From the NCBI GenBank assembly GCA_031552535.1, contig JAVBMJ010000047.1:5536-69535 (forward strand): a stretch of DNA of 64,000 nucleotides, written 5' to 3'. Position numbers and translations under genes: made by a program. This DNA is from JAVBMJ01 sp031552535. Lineage in GTDB: Bacteria; Bacteroidota; Bacteroidia; Bacteroidales; Rikenellaceae. The notes under the pieces are model-generated. The model did not search any database. It saw only the letters and a list, made by a program, of their open reading frames with translations, and was not told the DNA's origin. Shown here in pieces: positions 27,583 to 36,553 of the stretch (position 1 is the stretch's first letter; each line of letters opens with the position of its first letter).

Positions 27583-28007
27583 CCTGGCCGGTCCGGATCG
27601 TCTTACGCAAGTGTAGGAGTTATATCCTGGAACGGGCCGTAAATAAGAAAATAAACGTTGCCATGACCGTAATATTGCACGACTGATTGAAAATCCGTTC
27701 TGTTTTCATGATAAAATGTAATGGAAGCCGCAGACGCCGCACCTTCCGGTATTACTCTTTCCGGGCACGGCCGGGAAACAAGTTCTTGTCCTGTCTCGCG
27801 GTTTTCACTATCTTTACACAGAAAAATCAGACAGACTCTCAACAATACAGTTGCAATGGGCAAGCATACAGCCATGAGTCATTGCTGTCGTATACGTCTC
27901 TTCCGGTTTCCGGACACAGTCCGGATGGCATTTTACAAAGGTACAAAATTTAAAGGATTATGCAGGGATCTCCTGCCAGAAACTGTTTAAATTCGCATGA
28001 AAGGGCT
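27583..28007. other. 425-base gene-free stretch upstream of the M23 gene
   Basis: A -7-like box TACCTTTG reads leftwards at 27936-27943, about 350 bases before the M23 start. A short hairpin (TCCGGACACAGTCCGGA) and degenerate element ends (AAAATCAGACAGACTCTC near 27815; AGAAACTGTTTAAATT near 27978) are visible. A 90-codon minus-strand frame here has no protein-like features. Confidence 0.5.
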
Positions 28008-28170
28008 AGAAGCTGTTTGGATTTGTTAACGAGATTATTTTATATCGTTTTGCCGATGATTTTTCGCGGTGGGATGAGGCGAATAGCGGCCCCTATTTAA
28101 CGAATAACACCGCGGGAAAGCGCGGAAAAGAGAATAAAAGAACGAAATTAATAAATTCAAAACAGCTTCT
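28008..28170 (-). repeat. A-type 163-bp element, copy A4
   Basis: Full copy in the reverse orientation (AGAAGCTGTTTGGATTTG to AATTCAAAACAGCTTCT). It ends 29 bases before the NAGLU start codon, so it replaces or carries the promoter region of that gene. Confidence 0.92.
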
Positions 28171-28199
28171 TATAGTTCGAATCAGGTAAAATATACGGT

Positions 28200-30425
28200 A
28201 TGTTTAAGGTAATCATTATCGCGGCGGGGCTTATGATGGCATCCGTACCGCTGTTTGCAGTAGAGCCGTCCTCTTCCGGCGCCTTTCCGCATCCCGGGGG
28301 CTTGCAGGCGCCGGAAGAGTTGCAGGCGCCATCGCGCTATGCGCAGGAAAAGGCGGTGGCCGGACTTGCGGCGAGGATCATGCCCGGTCACGGCAATCAA
28401 CTCGTTTTCAGGATAAAACCCGCGGGGCGGGGGCGCTACTTCAAGGTATACTCTTCCAGGGGCAAAGTTACCATAGAGGCCGACTGCGCGGTGAGCGCCG
28501 CCTGTGGCCTGAGGCGTTATATGCAGCAATACCTCGGGGCGTCGGTTACGTGGAACGATTTCACGCCGCGCGTTGCGGAACGCCTGCCGCTTCCTGTCAA
28601 ACCCGTGACGGGTGAAAGTCCCTATGGGTTTGTGACATATATGAACTACTGCACGTTCGGCTACACCACCGCTTACTGGGACTGGCAACGATGGGAACAG
28701 GAGATCGACTGGATGGCGCTGCACGGTGTCACTGCTCCGCTGGCCATGACCGGGACCGAGGTGGTATGGCGGCGGTTCCTTGTGCGGGCGGGCTACAGCG
28801 ACGACCAGGCGCGGCGGTTCCTGCCCGGAGCCTCCTACCTGCCGTGGTTCCACATGGCCAACATGAGTGCGCTCGGCGGCCCGGCGGCCGACGAGTGGTT
28901 CGGGCGCCAGGAAGCGTTGCAGCACCGCATAGTGGAGCGGATGCGTTCGCTGGGCATGGAGCCTGTGTTCCAGGGATATTGCGGCTTCGTCCCGGCCGGT
29001 TTCGGCGAACGTTTCCCCGCAACGAAGGTCGTCGACCAGGGCGAGTGGTTCGGCTTTGTGCGACCGGCGCTGCTGTCGCCGCTCGACCCCGAATTCGAAC
29101 GTCTGGCTAAGATATGGTACGAGGAGTACGACGCGCTCTACGGCAAGACGCGTTACTACGGCGGCGACCTCTTCCACGAGGGGGGACGCAAAGCCGACCT
29201 CGATGTCACGGCGTGCGTCAGGGCCGTGGGCGCCGGGATGAGGCGCCATAACCCGCAGGCGGTATGGATCGTGCAGGGTTGGCAGGATAACCCCACCCAC
29301 GAAATATTGGCCGGCCTCGACCCGCGGCACTCATTGGTGATCGAACTCTGCGGCGAATACTGGCACCGCTGGCTCGACCGCGGCGGCTACGAAGGCATTC
29401 CCTGGGCGTGGTCGTGCATCTCGAACTGGGGCGGCAACACGGGGCTCCACGGGCGGCTCGACATCATCGCCAGCCACCCCGCCCGGGCGCTGAACGACCC
29501 TGCCGCCTGCGGCACTTACTCCGGCATCGGCTTCACACCCGAAGGCATAGAGACCAACCCCATCGTGGCCGAATTGTGGAGCGACATGGTGTGGAGCCGC
29601 GAGCCGGTAGCTGTCGACCGGTGGCTCGCGGGCTACGTCCGCTACCGCTACGGCAGTGACTTGCCGTGTCTGCTACAGGCCTGGCAAGGATTTCACGCCA
29701 CCGCCTACGGCAGCTACAAAGATGGCCGCCAACCTTCGGAGTCGATCTTCTGCGCCGAGCCATCGCTCGACGCCGACCGGGTTTCGGAGTGGAGCAGTTG
29801 TGCCATACACTACGACCATGCGCAGTTCGAAGCATCATGCGCCGAATTTCTGGAGGCGGCACGGGCGTTGCGCGACAACCCCGGGTACTGCTACGACGCC
29901 GTCGACGCCGTGCGCCAATGCATCTCCAACCGCGGTCTCAAGACCTGGCGTGCGGTGCAGGCGGCATGGGCGGCGCGCGACCGCGAGGCCTTCGACCACC
30001 AGACGGAACTGTTCCTGCGGCTCATCCTGCTCGACGACAAACTCCTGCGCAGCCACCCGGCATTCTGCCTCGACCACTGGTTGCAGGAAGCACGCGACGC
30101 CGGCACGAACACGGCGCAAAGCAACCGCTACGAACTCTACAGCCGCATGCTGCTCACATCGTGGAGCGACACCGGCACCGACCTCAACGACTACGCCCAC
30201 CGCGAGTGGGGCGGAATGCTGGGGACATACTACCACGGCCGCTGGCAGCTCTTCTTCAACTACCTCGACCGGGCGTGGTACGACGACACACTACCGCCGC
30301 CCGACACCTTCGGATACACCCGCAACTGGCTCTACAAATCCCTCAAAGGAGACATCGAGCCATCGGGCACAAACCCCGCCGACACCGCCGCAGAGATATT
30401 CCGGCAGCTAAAAACATTGAAATGA
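28200..30425 (+). CDS. alpha-N-acetylglucosaminidase, GH89 family
   Basis: 741 aa with a signal peptide (MFKVIIIAAGLMMASVPLFA|VE). It has the three parts of NAGLU enzymes: a small N-terminal alpha/beta domain (to about residue 115), the catalytic TIM barrel from ESPYGFVTYMNYCTFGYTTA, and an all-helical C-terminal domain. GH89 landmarks are WDWQRWEQEIDWMALHG, YYGGDLFHEGG (candidate acid/base Glu) and SLVIELCGEYWHRW. GH89 enzymes remove terminal alpha-linked GlcNAc from mucin-type or heparan-type glycans, so the product probably acts on host glycans in the periplasm. It is a single gene, not in a SusCD locus. Reading frames on other strands are open over its GC-rich 3' half, but are shadows. 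Confidence 0.92.
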   Translation: MFKVIIIAAGLMMASVPLFAVEPSSSGAFPHPGGLQAPEELQAPSRYAQEKAVAGLAARIMPGHGNQLVFRIKPAGRGRYFKVYSSRGKVTIEADCAVSAACGLRRYMQQYLGASVTWNDFTPRVAERLPLPVKPVTGESPYGFVTYMNYCTFGYTTAYWDWQRWEQEIDWMALHGVTAPLAMTGTEVVWRRFLVRAGYSDDQARRFLPGASYLPWFHMANMSALGGPAADEWFGRQEALQHRIVERMRSLGMEPVFQGYCGFVPAGFGERFPATKVVDQGEWFGFVRPALLSPLDPEFERLAKIWYEEYDALYGKTRYYGGDLFHEGGRKADLDVTACVRAVGAGMRRHNPQAVWIVQGWQDNPTHEILAGLDPRHSLVIELCGEYWHRWLDRGGYEGIPWAWSCISNWGGNTGLHGRLDIIASHPARALNDPAACGTYSGIGFTPEGIETNPIVAELWSDMVWSREPVAVDRWLAGYVRYRYGSDLPCLLQAWQGFHATAYGSYKDGRQPSESIFCAEPSLDADRVSEWSSCAIHYDHAQFEASCAEFLEAARALRDNPGYCYDAVDAVRQCISNRGLKTWRAVQAAWAARDREAFDHQTELFLRLILLDDKLLRSHPAFCLDHWLQEARDAGTNTAQSNRYELYSRMLLTSWSDTGTDLNDYAHREWGGMLGTYYHGRWQLFFNYLDRAWYDDTLPPPDTFGYTRNWLYKSLKGDIEPSGTNPADTAAEIFRQLKTLK

Positions 30426-30431
30426 TCCCCG

Positions 30432-30626
30432 GACGCACAGCGTCTTTCGATATTACTTTCCGGCAACACCCCCTTCGTCCCGGAGACGCACAGCGCCTTT
30501 CGATATTACTTTCCGGCAACACCCCCTTCGTCCCGGAGACGCACAGCGTCTTTCGATATTACTTTCCGGCAACACCCCCTTCGTCCCGGAGACGCACAGC
30601 GCCTTTCGACGCTGTGCGTCTCCGGG
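30432..30626. repeat. F-type tandem array, three 53-bp units and a terminal hairpin
   Basis: Units start at 30432, 30485 and 30538 with a partial fourth at 30591, each GACGCACAGCGYC...TTCGATATTACTTTCCGG. The last part closes as a perfect 17-bp stem (30585-30601 with 30610-30626). It fills the gap between the convergent genes NAGLU and gltA and may act as a bidirectional terminator, though no T run is present. Confidence 0.85.
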
Positions 30627-30627
30627 A

Positions 30628-31986
30628 TCAGCGTTTTTTGACCGGGATGAAATGGTATGTTTCGCCCACGTTCTTGTATGCGGGGCGTATTATGCGGCGG
30701 CTGTCGAAGTTCAGTTCTTCGATCCGGTGGGCTGTCCATCCTGCGATACGGCTCATTGCGAACAGCGGTGTGAACACCTCCTGCGGGAGCCCTATCATTT
30801 CGTAGACGAATCCCGAGTAGAAGTCGACGTTTGCGCAGACGCTTTTTCCCACCTGATTTCCTTTGAATGCCATGAATGTTTCGACGGCGCGTTCTTCGAG
30901 CAGTTCGAGGAATGCGAATTCGCGTTCGCGTCCTTTGTCGCGCGCCAGGTCGCGAGCCATATTCTTGAGCAGCAGCGCACGCGGGTCGGACACCGTATAC
31001 ACGGCATGGCCTATTCCGTAGATCAATCCTTTGCCGTTGTAAGCCTCCTTGCGGAGCATCTTCATCAGGTAGGCGTCTATTTCGCCGGCGTCGGTCCAGT
31101 CTGTTATAACCTCTTTGAGGTGGTTGAACATTTTCATCACCGACAGGTTGGCTCCTCCGTGCAGCGGGCCTTTGAGCGAACCTATGGCGGCGGCTATCGA
31201 CGAGTATGTGTCGGTGCCCGAGGAACTTGTCACGCGAACGGTGAACGTCGAGTTGTTGCCTCCGCCGTGTTCGGCGTGGAGCATCAGCGACAGGTCGAGG
31301 ATTTTAGCCTCCAGATCCGAGAACTCGCCCTTTAGCATGTAGAGGAAATTTTCGGCCATCGAGAGTTCCTCCTTCGGGTGGCGTATGTGCAACGCGCGGC
31401 CTTGTGTGCTGTGGCGCAGGATGTTGTAGGCGTAGGCGATTATCGTCGGGAAGCGTGCAATGAGTTCCACCGACTGTCGCATGAGGTTCTCGCGCGAGGT
31501 GTCGTCGGGGTTTTCGTCGAAGGTGTACATTTCGAGCACGCTGCGGGCCAGGATGTTCATTATGTCCTGTCCTTCGAGGTCGAGGATGTTCATTTTGGTT
31601 TTCTGCTCCAGCGGCATGTAGGCGCTTAGCATGCGGCGGAATACGTCGTACTCCTCGCGGTCGGGCAGGTATCCGGCCAGCAGCAGGAACACCGTCTCCT
31701 CGAATCCGAACCGCCCTTCGGCATATATCCCCTCGACGAGTTCCTCGATATCTATGCCCCGGTAGAACAACTTGCCGGGAATCGCCTTAAGGCCACCCTC
31801 GGGGAGGCGTTCGTACCCCACTACATCGCCGATGCGTGTCAACCCGACCAGCACCCCCGAGTGGTCCTCGTTGCGCAGCCCGCGTTTGACGTTATATTGC
31901 ACAAAAAGCTGCGGGTCGATGCTGCTCGTGGTCTTTATCGACTCCGATAGCTTGTATATCATGTACTCTTTTTTCATCTCGTCCAT
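30628..31986 (-). CDS. gltA: citrate synthase
   Basis: 452 aa; condenses acetyl-CoA and oxaloacetate. Catalytic landmarks are LMLHAEHGGGNNSTFTVRV (first His), GLIYGIGHAVYTVSDPR (second His), and the Asp of CANVDFYSGFVYEMIG. GPLHGGANLSVMKM matches the family. Length is near that of the larger bacterial and eukaryote-like citrate synthases. The start could also be the in-frame ATG at 31977. It is the third gene of acn-icd-gltA; the 101-base gap to icd holds an AGAAACAGTTTCT element remnant (about 32006-32018). Confidence 0.95.
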   Translation of the reverse strand: MDEMKKEYMIYKLSESIKTTSSIDPQLFVQYNVKRGLRNEDHSGVLVGLTRIGDVVGYERLPEGGLKAIPGKLFYRGIDIEELVEGIYAEGRFGFEETVFLLLAGYLPDREEYDVFRRMLSAYMPLEQKTKMNILDLEGQDIMNILARSVLEMYTFDENPDDTSRENLMRQSVELIARFPTIIAYAYNILRHSTQGRALHIRHPKEELSMAENFLYMLKGEFSDLEAKILDLSLMLHAEHGGGNNSTFTVRVTSSSGTDTYSSIAAAIGSLKGPLHGGANLSVMKMFNHLKEVITDWTDAGEIDAYLMKMLRKEAYNGKGLIYGIGHAVYTVSDPRALLLKNMARDLARDKGREREFAFLELLEERAVETFMAFKGNQVGKSVCANVDFYSGFVYEMIGLPQEVFTPLFAMSRIAGWTAHRIEELNFDSRRIIRPAYKNVGETYHFIPVKKR

Positions 31987-32087
31987 CTTTTCATCGGGTT
32001 TTAGAAACAGTTTCTTAGAGTTTCTTTATCTAATGCGGCAGTCTCCTCCTCATCTTCCGCTTACATCTCCATGTATGGTCATATCTC

Positions 32088-33365
32088 TCACATCCTGCCT
32101 ATAAGCACATCGGCGAACTCGCCGGTCGACAGCGCCCTGCCCCGGGGCATGAACCGTGCGAGGTCCGCGGTTGCCTCTCCGTTGGCGAAAGCCTCCTCCA
32201 TCGCCCGTTCCACTGCGTCGGCAGCCTCGTCCCAGCACATGTAGCGCAGCATCATCACCGCCGATAGGATCACCGAACAGGGGTTTGCCACGCCCCGTCC
32301 CGCTATTCCGGGGGCCGTGCCGTGCGTCGCCTCGAATACGGCGTGGCCCGTCGCGTAGTTGATGTTGGCCCCGGGCGCTATGCCTATCCCGCCGACCATC
32401 GCCGCCAGCTGGTCTGAGATGTAGTCGCCGTTGAGGTTCAGCGTCGCCACCACCGAATATTCCTCCGGTGTCAGCAGCGTGTTCTGCAGGAAGGCGTCGG
32501 CTATCACGTCCTTGACTATAAGCCGCCCCGCGTCGCGTGCGGCCCCGAGCGCGCGGTCGGCCTCGTCCCTGCCCGTGTCGCGCGATATTTCGGCCCACTC
32601 CTCCATCGTGAAGGTGCTCCGGGCGAACTCCCTTCGCGCCACCTCGTAGCCCCACCGCCGGAATCCTCCTTCGGTGTATTTCATGATGTTTCCCTTGTGT
32701 ACGAGCGTCACCGACGGCAGCCCCCGCTCCAGGGCGTACTCAATGGCGGCCCGCACCAGCCGCTGCGATCCCTCGCGCGATACGGGTTTCACGCCGAACG
32801 CAGAACTTTCGGGAAAGCGCACCTTGTCCACACCCATTTCGCTGTGCAGGAAGTCGTAGAACTTCCTGGCTTCGGGCGTACCGGCCTGCCACTCTATGCC
32901 GGCGTAGATATCCTCGGTGTTCTCGCGGAAGATGTGCATGTCGACCTTCTGCGGCTCCCTGACCGGCGATGCCACCCCGCGGTACCACCTGACCGGGCGC
33001 AAACACACATACAGGTCCAACTCCTGCCTCAGCGCCACATTCAGCGACCTCATGCCTTCGCCGACAGGTGTCTCCAACGGCCCCTTTATGCCTACTTTCA
33101 TCTCTCGCAGCGCCTCCAGCGTCGCTCCCGGCAGCCACTCGCCGCATTCGCGGTAGGCCTTGCCTCCGGCCAGCACCTCGTGCCATACGATCCTGCGGCC
33201 TCCACCGTAGGCGCGCTCCACTGCCGCGTCGACCACCCGGCGCATCGCCGGGGTAACCTCGGCCCCCACGCCGTCGCCCTCGATGAAAGGTACGAGGGGC
33301 GTGTCGGGCACCGTCAGCACCCCGTTGCTTATCGTTATCTTTTCCCCAAACTGAGTTTCACCCAT
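32088..33365 (-). CDS. icd: isocitrate dehydrogenase (NADP-type)
   Basis: 425 aa from the ATG at 33365 (MGETQFGEKITISNG); the longer frame extends into the F-type repeat and is rejected. It oxidises isocitrate to 2-oxoglutarate with NADP. The motifs are VPFIEGDGVGAEVTPAM, GIKGPLETPVGEGMRSLNVA with the substrate Ser, FRENTEDIYAGIEW, VTLVHKGNIMKYTEGGFR, LNGDYISDQLAAMVGGIG and HGTAPGIAGRGVANPCSVI. All are intact. Similar in length to E. coli Icd (416 aa). Confidence 0.95.
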   Translation of the reverse strand: MGETQFGEKITISNGVLTVPDTPLVPFIEGDGVGAEVTPAMRRVVDAAVERAYGGGRRIVWHEVLAGGKAYRECGEWLPGATLEALREMKVGIKGPLETPVGEGMRSLNVALRQELDLYVCLRPVRWYRGVASPVREPQKVDMHIFRENTEDIYAGIEWQAGTPEARKFYDFLHSEMGVDKVRFPESSAFGVKPVSREGSQRLVRAAIEYALERGLPSVTLVHKGNIMKYTEGGFRRWGYEVARREFARSTFTMEEWAEISRDTGRDEADRALGAARDAGRLIVKDVIADAFLQNTLLTPEEYSVVATLNLNGDYISDQLAAMVGGIGIAPGANINYATGHAVFEATHGTAPGIAGRGVANPCSVILSAVMMLRYMCWDEAADAVERAMEEAFANGEATADLARFMPRGRALSTGEFADVLIGRM

Positions 33366-33400
33366 TATATTATGCCTTTCCGTAATTTCTAATGTTTTTA

Positions 33401-33490
33401 ATATCAAAAGACGCCGTGCGTCCGTCCGGCTGTAGAAGCAAAGTAATGACAAAAAATGCTGTGCATCTCAGAAGACGCGGTGCGTCCGGC
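33401..33490. repeat. two F-type modules between icd and acn
   Basis: ATATCAAAAGACGCCGTGCGTCCG (33401-33424) is followed by AGCAAAGTAATGAC and then GAAGACGCGGTGCGTCCGG (33471-33489). The second module holds the end of the acn coding sequence. Confidence 0.75.
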
Positions 33491-35729
33491 AATTTAGCGC
33501 CGATCCCGCCCTGAACCATGCGGCCTGCAATTCGTTGTATGTGTGCGCCGCCCCGAAACTCTCCTGCGTGCCATCGCTGTGGTGGAGCTCCACTACCAGG
33601 TCGTGTCCCGCGGCCAGGCCGTCGAGCCCCTTTACCGAGATGCGGTCGTCCTCGCGTATTCGGTCGTAGTCATCTTTGTAGGCGAAGGTTATCGCCAGCA
33701 CGCCCTGCTTCTTGAGGTTGGTCTCGTGTATGCGGGCGAACGACTTGACCAGCACCGCACGTACCCCCAGGAAGCGCGGCTCCATCGCCGCGTGCTCGCG
33801 CGACGACCCCTCTCCGTAGTTCTCCCCGGCCACCACAATCGACCCCGGTCCTGCGTCGCGGTAGGCCCGGGCTACTATCGACACCCGTGTGCGGTCGCCC
33901 GTCAAAAGGTTGAGTACGCTATTGGTGTCTCCCGTGAAGGCGTTAGTAGCCCCCATTAGCAGGTTCCCGGAGATATTTTCGAGATGCCCGCGGTACTTCA
34001 GCCAGGGTCCGGCCATCGAAATGTGGTCCGTGGTGCACTTCCCCGCGGCCTTGATCAGCAACGGCAGCCGCTCGAAATCGCGCCCGTCCCACGCCTCGAA
34101 CGGTTTTACAAGTTGCAGCCTGTCGGAGTGCGGGTCTATGATTATCTTCACCAACGGGTCGGCTTCCGACTCTATGCATCCGTCGCCTCTGCCCGAAAAA
34201 CCTCCCTCGGGCAGGTCGCGCGCCGAGGGCGGATCGAACATGACACTCTCCCCGTCACTGCCGCGCAACGGGTCGGTGAGGGGGTTGAATCCCAGATCAC
34301 CGGAGAATGCCATAGCCATCACCATCTGCGGCGAGGCCACGAAGTTATGCGTACAGGGGTTGCCGTCGTTGCGCTTGGCGAAGTTGCGGTTGAACGACGT
34401 TAGTATCGTGTTGGGACGGTTGCCGTGCACACCCCCTCGATCCCACTGCCCTATGCACGGGCCGCAGGCGTTGGCCATTATCACCGCACCGGCCTGCTCC
34501 AGCTCCTCTATTATCCCGTCGCGGCGGGCTGTTTCGAGCACCTGCGAGCTTCCGGGGTTTATCAATATCTTCGCACACGGCTTAATGCCTTTTTCCATAG
34601 CCTGGCGCGCCACGGCAGCCGCCAGCCCGAGGTCCTCGTACGACGAGTCGGTGCACGATCCCACGAGCGCCGTCTCCACCTCGCGAGGATAACCCTCCCG
34701 GGCAACAGCCGCTTTCATCTGCGACACCGTGTGGGCCGCGTCTGGCGAGAAGGGGCCGTTGAGGTAAGGCTCCAGCGATGAAAGGTCGATCTCCACCACC
34801 CGGTCGAAATGGTCCGCGGGCCGCCTCAGCACCTCTCTGTCGGCGGCCAGTTCAGCGGCCACCGCGTCGGCAGACCGCGCCACAGCGCTACGCCCCGTGG
34901 CTTCGAGATAACGCGCCGTAGCCTCGTCGTAGGGGAATATCGAACTGGTAGCGCCCAACTCGGCGCCCATATTGCATATCGTTGCGCGTCCCGTGGCCGA
35001 AATCGACGACACGCCGTCACCGAAATACTCCAGTATCGCGTTGGTGCCTCCTTTGACGCCCATTGTCCCTGCCAGGTACAATATCACATCCTTCGCGGAA
35101 CACCACGCGCCGAGCCTGCCCGTCAGACGCACGCCGATCAATTCGGGCATACGCAACTCCCAGCCCATTCCGGCCATCACATCCACCACATCGGCTCCGC
35201 CGACCCCTATGGCCAGCATCGCCAACCCTCCGGCGTTGGGCGTATGCGAGTCGGCCCCGGTCATCATCCCTGCGGGCATGGCGTAATTTTCCAGTATCAC
35301 CTGGTGTATGATGCCCGCCCCCGGTTTCCAGAACGCTATGCCGTAGCGCCGGGAGACGCTTTGCAGGAAGTCGTACACCTCGCGGTTCGTTTCCATGGCC
35401 CGCCCCAGGTCGGCCGCAGCCCCGTCGCGCGCCTCGATCAGGTGGTCGCAATGCACCGACGCCGCCACGGCGCTCCTGTCGAGCCCGGCGTTCATGAACT
35501 GCAACAGAGCCATCTGCGCCGTAGCATCCTGCATCGCCACACGGTCCGGCGCGAACTCCACATAGTCGCGCCCGCGCACCATGGGGCGCAGAGCCCCGTG
35601 GTCGTACAGATGTGCGTAAAGTATCTTCTCGGAGAACGTCAACGGCCGCCCGAGCACACGGCGGGCGATACTTGTACGTTCAACGTAAGAAGCATAAAAT
35701 TTCCCGGCAGCCTCAAAATCGTACATCAC
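33468..35729 (-). CDS. acn: aconitate hydratase (mitochondrial-type aconitase)
   Basis: 753 aa; isomerises citrate to isocitrate through a [4Fe-4S] cluster. Cluster cysteines lie in ALVGSCTDSSYEDLGLAA and MANACGPCIGQWDR. MTGADSHTPNAGGLAMLAIGVGG and the swivel-domain VAGENYGEGSSREHAAMEPR are also present. The C-terminal residues CRTHRVF are encoded by an F-type repeat module, as in the cupin at 7466, so the tail was probably altered by the repeat. First gene of acn-icd-gltA, which together make 2-oxoglutarate from acetyl-CoA and oxaloacetate. Confidence 0.95.
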   Translation of the reverse strand: MMYDFEAAGKFYASYVERTSIARRVLGRPLTFSEKILYAHLYDHGALRPMVRGRDYVEFAPDRVAMQDATAQMALLQFMNAGLDRSAVAASVHCDHLIEARDGAAADLGRAMETNREVYDFLQSVSRRYGIAFWKPGAGIIHQVILENYAMPAGMMTGADSHTPNAGGLAMLAIGVGGADVVDVMAGMGWELRMPELIGVRLTGRLGAWCSAKDVILYLAGTMGVKGGTNAILEYFGDGVSSISATGRATICNMGAELGATSSIFPYDEATARYLEATGRSAVARSADAVAAELAADREVLRRPADHFDRVVEIDLSSLEPYLNGPFSPDAAHTVSQMKAAVAREGYPREVETALVGSCTDSSYEDLGLAAAVARQAMEKGIKPCAKILINPGSSQVLETARRDGIIEELEQAGAVIMANACGPCIGQWDRGGVHGNRPNTILTSFNRNFAKRNDGNPCTHNFVASPQMVMAMAFSGDLGFNPLTDPLRGSDGESVMFDPPSARDLPEGGFSGRGDGCIESEADPLVKIIIDPHSDRLQLVKPFEAWDGRDFERLPLLIKAAGKCTTDHISMAGPWLKYRGHLENISGNLLMGATNAFTGDTNSVLNLLTGDRTRVSIVARAYRDAGPGSIVVAGENYGEGSSREHAAMEPRFLGVRAVLVKSFARIHETNLKKQGVLAITFAYKDDYDRIREDDRISVKGLDGLAAGHDLVVELHHSDGTQESFGAAHTYNELQAAWFRAGSALNCRTHRVF

Positions 35730-35764
35730 AGTCGTTTATTTATAATTTCACACCCCTATTTGTG

Positions 35765-35772
35765 CAAAGATA
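35765..35772 (-). promoter_or_regulatory. -7 element for the acn-icd-gltA group
   Basis: TATCTTTG on the minus strand, 35 bases before the acn ATG. No exact TTTG at the -33 position. Confidence 0.55.
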
Positions 35773-36442
35773 CACAAAATGTTAAAAACATAATGTTAAA
35801 TCTACATTATATATACCGGTCCCGGGCTATGGTTTTTCCGCTTCACCTTGTATCAATAGGGTCCGGCTATTTGACCGGGCCTGAGGTATAACCGCATACG
35901 GCGATTATTTAAACCGGTAATTTAGAGAGAGTCTGATTTTCCTCATAAAAAGGTTTATCGGGCTTGTGGTTTGTAACAAAGGAAGTGGAAGCGATTTGAA
36001 AAACAACTTTATTTTTGCTATAATGCATAGCCTGTATGAATCCGCAACGGACTTTTGCGGGGTCATTTTGTAGCGGGTTTTGAAAAATATTTCTTGAAAT
36101 AATATTATTTTTGCATTGTAACATAGAGTTATTCAGGGAGAAATCACACGATAAAATACATTTTTATAGCGCGAAACACAGGAAAATGCATTTGGGGCCC
36201 GGCAAGAGGACCAATGTCGGCAAATTCAATAAAATCAACATATTACCATCAAAGGAATTAGCAAAGACAGCATAAAAATATATTTTCCAAAAGAAATATT
36301 TTTCAACACCCGACTTCAATATGTGGCAAATCAGGCGCGTATATCATTGCATATATGGATCTTATCTTAGGGGTCCGTCCCGTGGCAGATAGTACGGAAA
36401 ATACGGTTTTCGGCGCTTATTTGCTGGCGGACAGCGCAATAA
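35773..36442. other. 670-base AT-rich gene-free stretch
   Basis: A half element end (GAGAGAGTCTGATTTTCC, near 35927) and a TATTTTTG box (36106-36113) can be seen. No frame longer than about 70 codons has protein-like composition. The base composition is clearly more AT-rich than the neighbouring genes. Confidence 0.5.
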
Positions 36443-36473
36443 TTTGGAACCTTTGCATTAGGTGTTACCTTTG
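36443..36473 (+). promoter_or_regulatory. Bacteroidetes-type promoter for the LruC lipoprotein gene
   Basis: TTTG at 36443-36446, 19 bases, TACCTTTG at 36466-36473, 80 bases before the chosen ATG. Confidence 0.8.
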
Positions 36474-36553
36474 TCCCCGCAAGTGAAGCAAGTGAAACCG
36501 GACTTGCCATGAACAGATTTGAAATTAAGAACTTATTACGCTATCAGATCCCT

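Noticed and set aside
27603..27875. 90-codon minus-strand frame upstream of the M23 gene
   Set aside because: No ribosome site, signal or domain-like composition; it crosses a degenerate element end.
28182..29330. 382-codon minus-strand frame, and other open frames, over the GH89 gene
   Set aside because: Shadow frames in a GC-rich gene. GH89 motifs are continuous in the plus-strand frame.
30432..30626. Regular 53-bp tandem repeats as a CRISPR array
   Set aside because: The whole 53-bp unit is repeated, so there are no unique spacers, and no cas genes are nearby.
35909..36124. 71-codon minus-strand frame in the AT-rich spacer before the LruC gene
   Set aside because: Low-complexity composition, no ribosome site, and no promoter in the right direction.
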